A DNA stretch of 64,000 nt from an uncultured Bacteroidales bacterium. GTDB taxonomy: Bacteria; Bacteroidota; Bacteroidia; Bacteroidales; Muribaculaceae. The notes below the pieces were generated by a model, which was not told the origin of the DNA, searched no databases, and saw nothing but the letters and a program-made list of their open reading frames with translations. This document shows positions 56,855 through 64,000 of this stretch, in pieces; the first letter of the stretch is position 1; each line of letters opens with the position of its first letter. The stretch covers positions 62,001-126,000 of the forward strand of contig UQMZ01000002.1 in the NCBI GenBank assembly GCA_900542185.1. The letters run 5' to 3'. A program made the translations under genes and the position numbers.

Positions 56855-58291
56855 ATGGAAACATTTCTGATTAAGGCAGCCCAGCTGATACTGGCATTCG
56901 CTTTCCTCGTCATAATCCACGAGTTCGGGCACTTCTTCTTCGCCCGAATCTTCGGCGTGAAAGTGGAGAAATTCTACATATTCTTCGACCCCTGGATCGA
57001 GCTGTTCAAATGGAAGCCCAAGGAATACATCGGAGGCTTAGGCAAGACCAGAAAACTGAAATGCAAGGACAATAACGATGCTACTAAGCCCGGGAAGAAG
57101 AAAGGCTTCTGGGGCGACACCGAATATGGAATCGGCTGGCTGCCATTGGGCGGCTATTGCAAGATTGCCGGCATGATCGACGAGTCGATGGACACCGAGC
57201 AGATGAAGCAGCCGGCCCAGGAATGGGAATTCCGTTCCAAGCCGGCATGGCAGCGACTCCTTATAATGATAGCGGGCGTCCTGTTCAATTTCCTGTTGGC
57301 AATCCTGATCTATGCAGGCATAGTCTACGCTACGGGCGAGAAGTACGTGCCGTTCAAAGAGGCCAAGATGGGCATGCAGTACAGCGGCGTGGCCCTGAAC
57401 GCCGGCTTCCGCGACGGCGACATACCCCTGATGGCCGACTACAAGGAGCTGGACAACCCTGCCGAGGCTCTGATGCAGATGGCCCAGGCCAAGCGGGTGA
57501 CCGTATTGCGCGAAGGCAAGCAGGTGGACGTACACATACCGTCCGACTTCCTGCTGCAGCTTGACCGTGAGGCCAAGGCCGACACGGCCTCGTTCAGTTT
57601 CTTCACCTACCGCATTCCGGCTCAGGTGAGCCAGGTTCAGACCGGCGACGGCGCCGATAAGGCCGGCATCGTCCCCGGCGACCGAATCATAGCCGTAGAC
57701 ACCATCCCGACTCCGGAACTGCTGGGATTCATGCGGACACTCAAGGGACACGACAACCAGACCATCCCGATTACAATAGAACGCAAGAATGGCGCCCGCC
57801 TCGACACCATAGTGAAGAACGTCACCCTGTCCGGGTCTTCCAAGATGGGAATCGGTCTGGAGATAAATCCTGCCGCTTTCTTCAAGAGCAAGGAGATTCA
57901 TTACAACCTGCTCCAGTCCGTGCCTCGCGGCGTGGAGATGGGAACCGACAAGCTCACCGGCTATGCCAAGTCGATGAAGATGGTATTCACCAAGGAGGGA
58001 GCCGAGTCCATCGGCGGCTTCGGAGCAATCGGCTCCATCTTCCCCTCGTCGTGGGACTGGATTGCATTCTGGAACATCACGGCATTCCTGTCGGTGGCCC
58101 TGGCGTTCATGAACATCCTGCCCATACCGGCATTGGACGGCGGCCACGTCATGTTCCTGCTCTATGAGGTGATTTTCCGACGCAAGCCGAGCGAGAAATT
58201 CATGGAACGCGCCCAGATAGTGGGCATGATCATTCTGTTCGGCCTGCTGATATACGCCAACGGAATGGATATAGTCCGGCTGTTCAAATAA
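56855..58291 (+). CDS. rseP: RseP-type site-2 zinc metalloprotease
   Basis: A 478-residue intramembrane protease. HExxH is at 22-26 in FLVIIHEFGHFFFARIFGVK, PDZ-like domains lie in the middle (VQTGDGADKAGIVPGDRIIA), and the second metal site is Asp428 in NILPIPALDGGHVMFLLYEV. It cleaves anti-sigma factors and signal peptide remnants. dxr-rseP neighbourhood is common in bacteria. It has an inserted charged region near 60-90 (KLKCKDNNDATKPGKKKGFW) between the first helix and the PDZ part. Confidence 0.94.
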   Translation: METFLIKAAQLILAFAFLVIIHEFGHFFFARIFGVKVEKFYIFFDPWIELFKWKPKEYIGGLGKTRKLKCKDNNDATKPGKKKGFWGDTEYGIGWLPLGGYCKIAGMIDESMDTEQMKQPAQEWEFRSKPAWQRLLIMIAGVLFNFLLAILIYAGIVYATGEKYVPFKEAKMGMQYSGVALNAGFRDGDIPLMADYKELDNPAEALMQMAQAKRVTVLREGKQVDVHIPSDFLLQLDREAKADTASFSFFTYRIPAQVSQVQTGDGADKAGIVPGDRIIAVDTIPTPELLGFMRTLKGHDNQTIPITIERKNGARLDTIVKNVTLSGSSKMGIGLEINPAAFFKSKEIHYNLLQSVPRGVEMGTDKLTGYAKSMKMVFTKEGAESIGGFGAIGSIFPSSWDWIAFWNITAFLSVALAFMNILPIPALDGGHVMFLLYEVIFRRKPSEKFMERAQIVGMIILFGLLIYANGMDIVRLFK

Positions 58292-58317
58292 GTTACGTTT
58301 CTTCTAATATCAATGAT

Positions 58318-59502
58318 ATGCCACACAAGATCATAAAGCTTAAGCCCGGCAAGGAGGAATCCGTAATCCGCCGTCATCCCTGGATATTCTCGGGAGCCAT
58401 AGCCACATTGCCGCCCCATCTGAAGGAGGGCGAGCTGGTGACAGTGGAGGACAGCACGGGACGCGTGTTGGGCTGCGGACACTACCAGATAGGCAGCATC
58501 GCGGTGCGCATGCTGCAGTTCGACGCCGACACGCTGCCCGACGACTTCTTCATGCAGCGCCTTGAGTCTGCGTTCCGTCTGCGTCAGGACCTCGGCCTGA
58601 TCCGCCCCGACAACAACTGCTACCGCCTGGTGCACGGCGAGGGCGACTTCCTGCCAGGTCTGGTCATAGACATATACGGCGACACGGCCGTGATGCAGGC
58701 GCACAGCCCCGGCATGCACTTCGCACGCGGCGAGGTGGCCGACGCGCTCACACTCCTGCCCGACGCCCGTATCAGAAACGTATATTATAAATCGGACTCC
58801 ACACTCCCCTTCAAGGCCGAGCTGGAGCCGGAAAACCAATACCTGATCGGCCAGTATGACGGCAACATCGCCCTGGAGAACGGCCTGCAGTTCAACATCG
58901 ACTGGCTGAAGGGTCAGAAAACAGGCTTCTTCGTCGATCAACGCGAGAACCGCAAGCTGCTTGAGAAGTTCGCGCAAGGCAAGCATGTGCTGAACATGTT
59001 CTGCTACACGGGCGGCTTCTCTGTATACGCCATGCGCGGAGGTGCCGCTTCGGTCGACTCTGTCGACTCGTCGGCCAAGGCCGTGGCACTTACCGATGCC
59101 AACATCGCACTCAATTTCCCCGACGACTCGCGCCACCGCTCGTTTACCGAGGATGCCTTCAAGTTCCTGAACGACATGCCGGCCGACCATTACGACCTGA
59201 TAGTGCTCGACCCGCCGGCATTCGCCAAGCACCGCGGCGCCATCAAGAACGGTCTGATAGGTTACCGCCGTCTCAACACCCGCGCGTTCGAGAAGATCAA
59301 GCCGGGAGGCATCCTGTTCACGTTCAGCTGCTCGCAGGCCATCACCAAGGAGATGTTCCGCCTGGCGGTATTCTCCGCCTCGGTCAAGGCCGGACGTCGG
59401 GTGCGCATCCTGCACCAGCTGACGCAGCCCGCCGATCACCCCATCGACATCGCCCACCCCGAAGGCGAATACCTCAAGGGCCTCGTCCTCCAGGTGGAAT
59501 AA
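58318..59502 (+). CDS. RlmI-like class I SAM-dependent rRNA methyltransferase
   Basis: A 394-residue protein: N-terminal PUA domain (PGKEESVIRRHPWIFSGAIA), central EEHEE-like region, and a Rossmann methyltransferase domain (GQKTGFFVDQRENRKLLEKF, VLNMFCYTGGFSVYAMRGGA, DLIVLDPPAFAKH, ILFTFSCSQAITKEMF). This architecture is that of RlmI, which methylates a cytosine of 23S rRNA at C5; FSCSQ holds the expected catalytic-region Cys. Confidence 0.9.
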   Translation: MPHKIIKLKPGKEESVIRRHPWIFSGAIATLPPHLKEGELVTVEDSTGRVLGCGHYQIGSIAVRMLQFDADTLPDDFFMQRLESAFRLRQDLGLIRPDNNCYRLVHGEGDFLPGLVIDIYGDTAVMQAHSPGMHFARGEVADALTLLPDARIRNVYYKSDSTLPFKAELEPENQYLIGQYDGNIALENGLQFNIDWLKGQKTGFFVDQRENRKLLEKFAQGKHVLNMFCYTGGFSVYAMRGGAASVDSVDSSAKAVALTDANIALNFPDDSRHRSFTEDAFKFLNDMPADHYDLIVLDPPAFAKHRGAIKNGLIGYRRLNTRAFEKIKPGGILFTFSCSQAITKEMFRLAVFSASVKAGRRVRILHQLTQPADHPIDIAHPEGEYLKGLVLQVE

Positions 59503-59527
59503 TTGCTAATTTCTAATCTCTAACCGT

Positions 59528-61618
59528 ATGAAACATATAATTCCCGCTATCATCATGGGCACAGTAGCGACACTGCCGGCCGGCGCCGTGGTTGACAAGA
59601 ACTTCAACTACCATGTGGACCGTTTCGCCGACATAGAGGTGCTTCGCTATGAGGTGCCCGAGTTCGACCGCCTGTCACTGAACCAGAAGACGATGCTGTA
59701 CTATCTGAGCGAGGCCGCACAGATGGGCCGCGACATCATCTGGGACCAGAACGGCGTGTACAACCTGCAGATCCGCCAGTTGCTCGAGAACATCTACAAC
59801 AACTACAAGGGCGACCGCAATTCCAAGGACTTCAAGGCATTCGAGAAATACCTGAAGCAGGTATGGTTCGGCAACGGCATACACCACCATTACAGCACCG
59901 ACAAGTTCACCCCGGAATTCTCCGAGGCATTCTTCACCGAGCAGGTCAAGGCTCTGCCCGCAGCCAAGTTGCCCCTGGAGAATGGCGAGACCCTCGACGC
60001 GATGCTGACGAAGCTGACTCCCGTTATCTTCGATCCTACCGTAATGGCCAAGCGCGTGAACCAGGACGGCACCGTCGACGTGGTGGTGAACAGCGCCAAC
60101 AACCTGTACGGTCCCGGCGTGACACAAGCCGAGGTCGAGGAATTCTACAACAAACTGAAGGACCCCAACGACCCCACACCTGTAAGCTACGGTCTGAACG
60201 CCAAGGTGGTTAAAGACAAGAACGGCAACCTGCGCGAGATGCGCTATCACCTCACCGGCCTCTACGGGCCGGCCATCGCCAAGATAATATACTATCTGGA
60301 CAAGGCCAAGCAGTATGCCGAGAACGACGCCCAGAAGGCTTACATCACCAAGCTGATAGACTATTACGTTACGGGCGACCTGAAGCTGTTCGACGAATAC
60401 TCCATCCTTTGGGCCGAGGACACCAAGAGCGACGTGGACTTCGTGAACGGTTTCATCGAGAGCTACGGCGACCCGCTTGGCATGACCGGAAGCTGGGAAT
60501 CGTACGTCAACTTCAAGAACGCCAAGTCGTCCGACCGCACCGAGAAGATTTCGGGCAACGCCCAGTACTTCGAGGACAATTCGCCGGTAGACAAGCGCTT
60601 CAAGAAGGAGAAGGTGAAGGGTGTGTCGGCCAAGGTGATCAACGCCGCCATGCTGGCCGGCGATGCCTTCCCCTCCACGGCCATCGGCATCAACCTGCCC
60701 AACTCCAACTGGATCCGCGCTGCCCACGGCTCGAAGTCCGTGACCATCGAGAACATCACCGAGGCTTACGAGATGGCTTCGCACGGCAACGGCTTCAACG
60801 AGGAGTTCGTGATCGACGCTCCGACACGCAAGATGCTGGACGACTATCTCTACATCACCGATATGCTCCACACCGACCTGCACGAGTGTCTGGGCCACGC
60901 CTCGGGCAAGCTTCTGCCCGGCGTCGACCAGGATGCGCTCAAGGAGAACGGCTCTGCCCTGGAGGAAGCTCGCGCCGACCTGTTCGCGCTTTATTACCTG
61001 GCTGATCCGAAGCTGCAGGAGCTCGGTATTCTTGACAACCCCGACGCATATCAGGCCGAGTACTATAAGTATATGATGAACGGCCTGATGACTCAGCTGA
61101 ACCGCATCGAATTAGGCAAGGACGTAGAGGAAGCCCACATGCGCAACCGTCAGCTGATAGCCAAATGGGTGCTGGAGCACGGCAAGAAGAAAGGCAAAGG
61201 GGGCAAAGACGTGGTAGAGCTGGTGAAGAAAGGCGGCAAGACCTACGTAAAGATCAACGACTATCGCAAGATGCGCGAGTTGTTCGGCCAGATGCTCGGC
61301 GAGGTGCAGCGCGTTAAGAGCGAGGGCGACTACAAGGGCGGCAACGAGCTGATCCAGAAGTATGCCGTCAAGATTGACCCGAAGCTGCACAAGGAGGTGA
61401 TCAAACGTTTCTCCACTCTCGATATTCCTCCCTATCGCGGTTTCATCAACCCGGTCTACACTCCGGTGAAGGATCAGAAGGGCAATATCACCGACATCAG
61501 GATTTCCTGGCCCGAAAGCTACGTAGAGCAGATGATGCGTCTGTCCGACCAGTATTCGCCCCTGACCGGCAAGGTAAAGTGCGAGAACGGCTGTGCCACA
61601 AGCTGCGGTGCCAAGTAA
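59528..61618 (+). CDS. Dipeptidyl-peptidase III family zinc peptidase (M49)
   Basis: A 696-residue enzyme with a signal peptide-like N-terminus (1-20). The zinc motif is HECLGH (452-457) in DLHECLGHASGK and the third ligand region is EEARAD (479-484). It is the HExxGH variant typical of M49 (DPP III), which releases N-terminal dipeptides. Bacteroidetes DPP III proteins have the extra N- and C-terminal regions seen here; the end is Cys-rich (VKCENGCATSCGAK). An export location is inferred from the N-terminus. Confidence 0.9.
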   Translation: MKHIIPAIIMGTVATLPAGAVVDKNFNYHVDRFADIEVLRYEVPEFDRLSLNQKTMLYYLSEAAQMGRDIIWDQNGVYNLQIRQLLENIYNNYKGDRNSKDFKAFEKYLKQVWFGNGIHHHYSTDKFTPEFSEAFFTEQVKALPAAKLPLENGETLDAMLTKLTPVIFDPTVMAKRVNQDGTVDVVVNSANNLYGPGVTQAEVEEFYNKLKDPNDPTPVSYGLNAKVVKDKNGNLREMRYHLTGLYGPAIAKIIYYLDKAKQYAENDAQKAYITKLIDYYVTGDLKLFDEYSILWAEDTKSDVDFVNGFIESYGDPLGMTGSWESYVNFKNAKSSDRTEKISGNAQYFEDNSPVDKRFKKEKVKGVSAKVINAAMLAGDAFPSTAIGINLPNSNWIRAAHGSKSVTIENITEAYEMASHGNGFNEEFVIDAPTRKMLDDYLYITDMLHTDLHECLGHASGKLLPGVDQDALKENGSALEEARADLFALYYLADPKLQELGILDNPDAYQAEYYKYMMNGLMTQLNRIELGKDVEEAHMRNRQLIAKWVLEHGKKKGKGGKDVVELVKKGGKTYVKINDYRKMRELFGQMLGEVQRVKSEGDYKGGNELIQKYAVKIDPKLHKEVIKRFSTLDIPPYRGFINPVYTPVKDQKGNITDIRISWPESYVEQMMRLSDQYSPLTGKVKCENGCATSCGAK

Positions 61619-61630
61619 AATCATTACAGT

Positions 61631-62032
61631 ATGGAGATACCTGAAATCAAACAGTGGTTTTTCGCCCGCCGCAACGGCAACACGGCCGACATCCTGAAGC
61701 GTGGCGGATCGCCGTTCAGGATGATATTCGGTTGCGACGTCCCTTCCATTTCGGAATTAGGACGCCGCATCGGGTTCGACCGTGAGCTGGCGCTGACTCT
61801 GTGGAACGACAGCAACGTGCGCGAATCGCGTCTGCTGGCTCCCTGGCTGATGGACCCGGAGGAGTTCACGCGGCAGGAATGCATCGACATGGCGTCGGAC
61901 AGCCGTTGCATGGAGGACGCCATGATGCTCGCATTCCGCGTGCTGAAACGCCGCGACGACGCACAGGAGATTCTCAGGGCGTTGCCCGAAGGCTCCCACG
62001 CCGCAAAAGCCTTAAGGCAGCATCTTGAATAG
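61631..62032 (+). CDS. Small HEAT-like protein, possibly AlkD-related
   Basis: A 133-residue all-helical protein: SISELGRRIGFDRELALTLW, NDSNVRESRLLAPWLMDPEE, then two further helices. The segment LALTLWNDSNVRESRLLAPW resembles the helical repeat of AlkD-type DNA alkylation repair glycosylases (substrate-recognition Asp in LMDP), but the protein is about half the usual length and lacks the N-terminal half. It starts 12 nt after the DPP III stop. Function uncertain. Confidence 0.55.
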   Translation: MEIPEIKQWFFARRNGNTADILKRGGSPFRMIFGCDVPSISELGRRIGFDRELALTLWNDSNVRESRLLAPWLMDPEEFTRQECIDMASDSRCMEDAMMLAFRVLKRRDDAQEILRALPEGSHAAKALRQHLE

Positions 62033-62068
62033 CACTGTATTTCACGTATTTATAAACATTATAAAAAA

Positions 62069-62097
62069 GATAGGGCCGCAACCAATGCGGCCCTATC
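62069..62097 (-). terminator. Terminator with 12-bp perfect stem
   Basis: GATAGGGCCGCA pairs with TGCGGCCCTATC around loop ACCAA. On the minus strand it is followed by a T-run, so it ends transcription of the gene at 62320-63645; it may also slow plus-strand readthrough. Confidence 0.8.
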
Positions 62098-62268
62098 GCG
62101 ATTCCACTATAAACTATATCTAACTAAACATAATCGGCAACACTTTCTCACGAAACCATATACCGACTTTCCATATTGCTTACCTACATAACGCGTGGAA
62201 TCAGCAATAGTTAGATGCTTTAAAGTTTGTTGACAGATTTAACACAATACATGTTAACTATTTATATT

Positions 62269-62293
62269 CCGGAAGCCCCATGACGGCTTCTGG
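62269..62293 (+). terminator. Terminator-like hairpin, plus strand
   Basis: CCGGAAGCC (62269-62277) pairs with GGCTTCTGG (62285-62293) with one G-T pair, followed by ATTTTTGTTT. It would end any plus-strand readthrough from the gene at 61631. Confidence 0.65.
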
Positions 62294-62319
62294 ATTTTTG
62301 TTTCCCAGAGCTTTGGGAT

Positions 62320-63645
62320 TTATCTGAATCGGGTCACAAGAAAGCTGACGGCATCCACATAATCACCCCGGTTCATGGATCCCGTAATCCTTACCTTGAA
62401 CCATCTGAACCCTTGATGCGTGGCAGCAGACACCCATCCTCGCCTGCCGTCGGCTATCAGTCTCCATCGTTGTCGGTGACGGGATGCATACAATCGGATT
62501 CTCAGACTCTTGCGATCGAAACAGCCTCGCAATGCCGTCATGTACACCCATTTGCGATGTTCGGGGTCACCAAGGTCAAGCGGATCGGTCTCCTTATCTA
62601 TATATGGCTCCCATTCATCCTCCTCGTTGTCCTTATTGTCATCCTTACCGTCGTCATCGTCACCTCCCGTACCGCTGCCATTACCACCTGTGCTGAATTT
62701 GTCAAGTAGCTTCCAGTTGCTCAAAGCACCGGGAATAAGCTGTACGGTAATCGGCTTTCCAATGACGATATCTTCTATCGGTATCGACGCTATGATGCGC
62801 AAGTCGTTCTGAATTGATGCCGTACCTAACACTTCGGTGTCATCAAGACGGTTATAGCGGTAGGCCCGGCATCTCTTTTCTCCGACCATTACCGTAGTGA
62901 CGCCCGTTACCTGTATATCCTGAGGGAGCAGTGATGCCTGAGGCGTAGCCACTATATCGATGTGTGTCACATCGCCCCAATCAGCAGGAATTGACGATAC
63001 CGTGATCTGTAAGCCGCATGGATTGTTTATGATATCGGTGACGGTACGTGCATCCTCCTCCCCGATAAGATATGAGTCAATCGGCATTATTGGCGAATGC
63101 GGATTAATCTGCATCAGCGTCAATGGCTGGGTCATTTCACGGTTCTCGTCTTTCTTACGCAAAGCCCATCCAACCTTGAACGGCGAAGTAAATAGATTAT
63201 GTCCGTTTGCGGCCGTGATATACTGCTTCAGTAACCCGGATACAGCTGCTGTCACATTCTTCAGAAGAGTATCTGAAGCGGGATTCGTCACATTGCCGAA
63301 GTCTCCTGTCATCCAGGCCGTCACCCTCGCGCGGTCAGCTTCTGGCACACGGAACTGCACCGTGCCACGCGGATACCCGCTCACATCCGATATCCAATCC
63401 GTCAGCCTCGCCTTCACCATCCCGAACGCCACCGACACAGACCCTGCGTCAGGATTGGAAGCTCCAATGGAACTTTCAGAACTATTTAAGTTTGCCAAAG
63501 ACTCTGAATACGCGGAACTTTCCGATTCCGCCAACTCATCCCACACTTCCTGCAGTTCATAGTCCGGGTGCCACAATTGAAGCATCTTTATCCGGTCATG
63601 CAGGTTCTCCTTCCCCAGCTTCACCCTTACAATTTTGCCTTTCAT
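62320..63645 (-). CDS. Unrecognised 441-residue protein with acidic linker
   Basis: No family recognised and no signal peptide. N-terminal part: MKGKIVRVKLGKENLHDRIK, then a Glu/Ser-rich segment (about 38-62) and a mixed domain to about 320 containing RGTVQFRVPEADRARVTAWM. A Gly/Asp/Glu-rich linker (about 322-350) and a compact basic C-terminal domain (about 355-441, WVYMTALRGCFDRKSLRIRL, GFRWFKVRITGSMNRGDYVD) follow. The modular build resembles structural or surface proteins of mobile elements, but this is only an impression. It is monocistronic between two terminators; its -7 box is 8 nt from the ATG. Confidence 0.55.
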   Translation of the reverse strand: MKGKIVRVKLGKENLHDRIKMLQLWHPDYELQEVWDELAESESSAYSESLANLNSSESSIGASNPDAGSVSVAFGMVKARLTDWISDVSGYPRGTVQFRVPEADRARVTAWMTGDFGNVTNPASDTLLKNVTAAVSGLLKQYITAANGHNLFTSPFKVGWALRKKDENREMTQPLTLMQINPHSPIMPIDSYLIGEEDARTVTDIINNPCGLQITVSSIPADWGDVTHIDIVATPQASLLPQDIQVTGVTTVMVGEKRCRAYRYNRLDDTEVLGTASIQNDLRIIASIPIEDIVIGKPITVQLIPGALSNWKLLDKFSTGGNGSGTGGDDDDGKDDNKDNEEDEWEPYIDKETDPLDLGDPEHRKWVYMTALRGCFDRKSLRIRLYASRHRQRWRLIADGRRGWVSAATHQGFRWFKVRITGSMNRGDYVDAVSFLVTRFR

Positions 63646-63653
63646 TTTTTCAG

Positions 63654-63661
63654 CAAAATTA
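63654..63661 (-). promoter_or_regulatory. -7 element of the unrecognised gene
   Basis: TAATTTTG on the minus strand ends 8 nt before the ATG at 63645, predicting a leader of about 5 nt. No consensus -33 box; a pyrimidine-rich tract (63662-63683) lies there instead. Confidence 0.45.
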
Positions 63662-63778
63662 TCTTACCCCTCCCATCCCCCTTCCTTATCCGTTAAACTA
63701 TGAAATCCCACGAATTGAAATAATATTTAGGTACCTAATCAGAAAAAGGAGCCGTGTATTGGCAGGCTTAGAAAAAAT

Positions 63779-63807
63779 CCTGCTCCCGCAATAATTACGG
63801 GAACAGG
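63779..63807 (-). terminator. Terminator of the gene at the right edge
   Basis: CCTGCTCCCG (63779-63788) pairs with CGGGAACAGG (63798-63807) with one mismatch; on the minus strand a T6 run follows. It lies 32 nt downstream of the stop at 63839. Confidence 0.8.
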
Positions 63808-63838
63808 ACATAAATGCAATTACAGTGCAATTAGATTA

Positions 63839-64000
63839 TCAGTGTATTACCACCTTATGATTGTTGACCAGATAGAGACCCTGAGCCAGCGGTACTGCCG
63901 CACAGTTGTCGACAGTAAGTCGGCGGACCACGCGTCCGTCCATTGTATAAATCACCACCTCGGCCGGAGCCGCGGTCTCGATCAATACCACACCCTCGGC
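63839..64000 (-). CDS. 3' end of a secreted protein with C-terminal sorting-like tail (partial)
   Basis: The last 53 codons of a gene entering from the right edge. The residues PAEVVIYTMDGRVVRRLTVD, a short linker, then VPLAQGLYLVNNHKVVIH form the pattern common at C-termini of Bacteroidetes secreted proteins: VxIYxxxGRxV, then GxYxV, then a short basic strand. This is like type IX secretion or Por-sorting tails. The N-terminal function is outside the window. The tail is comparable in kind to the end of the GH53 protein. Confidence 0.7.
   Translation of the reverse strand, partial: AEGVVLIETAAPAEVVIYTMDGRVVRRLTVDNCAAVPLAQGLYLVNNHKVVIH

Larger units (their letters stand above)
62033..62319. 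other. 287-bp convergent intergenic region with two hairpins
   Basis: It contains one terminator for each strand (listed separately). The 170 bp between them is AT-rich without a gene; a 9-bp inverted pair ATCTAACTA (62118-62126) and TAGTTAGAT (62208-62216) is the only other structure noted. Confidence 0.6.

Noticed and set aside
62118..62216. 9-bp inverted repeat in the right intergenic region as a mobile-element end
   Set aside because: Arms are short and AT-rich, 81 bp apart, with no further symmetry.

Overview
The window looks like a chromosomal segment of a gut Bacteroidales bacterium, most likely close to Muribaculaceae or Prevotellaceae. Four things support this. Promoters repeatedly show TTTG, about 20 bp, then TAnnTTTG, the Bacteroidetes primary-sigma pattern. 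Several loci encode fimbrillin-type lipoproteins. The families are typical of the phylum (TamL, DUF4922, DUF1846, DUF3575, DUF5119, HECLGH-type dipeptidyl peptidase III, EtfBA with a long acyl-CoA dehydrogenase). One protein tail resembles a secretion or sorting tail. The family-level call is inference. No rRNA, tRNA, CRISPR array or recognisable transposase gene was seen.

Layout. 1-5 kb is an accessory patch: a truncated PH-like gene, two type II toxin-antitoxin modules, and between them a membrane-bound winged-helix regulator followed by a TonB-receptor-like outer-membrane barrel. 5-9 kb holds a TlpA-like thioredoxin, MscS (minus) and the rpsF-rpsR-rplI operon; the mscS/rpsF intergenic region carries three palindromes spaced exactly 41 bp apart. 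9.2-13.5 kb (minus) is a DUF5119-fimbrillin-GH53 endo-galactanase cluster. 13.8-14.0 kb is a 191-bp element with perfect 20-bp inverted ends abutting the etfB-etfA-acyl-CoA dehydrogenase operon (to 17.6 kb). 17.7-26.2 kb is mainly housekeeping: PD40-like protein, CstA, Bcp, DUF1846, LepA, fumarase.

26.5-31.3 kb is capsule export (Wza-like lipoprotein, Wzc-like tyrosine kinase) with rfbA and rfbC. 31.4-38.6 kb is a tightly overlapping operon: giant amidase, GT2, DUF4922 HIT-like phosphorylase and AmpG-like permease, followed by TamL and an HAD phosphatase; I read the first four as a candidate peptidoglycan-sugar salvage cassette. 41.8-48.5 kb (minus) is a second surface locus: two paralogous DUF6562-like lipoproteins with unrelated beta-helix ends flank a DUF3575 outer-membrane protein and a possible anchor lipoprotein. 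48.9-51.5 kb is a zinc-type P-ATPase with a Fur-family regulator, then GdhA and a major OmpA porin. 54.8-62.0 kb is an envelope and housekeeping run: degenerate LytM protein, dxr, rseP, rRNA methyltransferase, DPP III and a small HEAT-like protein. The window ends with an unrecognised acidic protein and the 3' end of a gene encoding a sorting-like tail.

The most interesting items are the 41-bp phased operator array, the 191-bp inverted-repeat element next to etfB, the helically phased repeats between the membrane regulator and its outer-membrane receptor, the DUF3575/beta-helix fimbrillin-like locus, and the amidase-GT2-DUF4922-AmpG operon.
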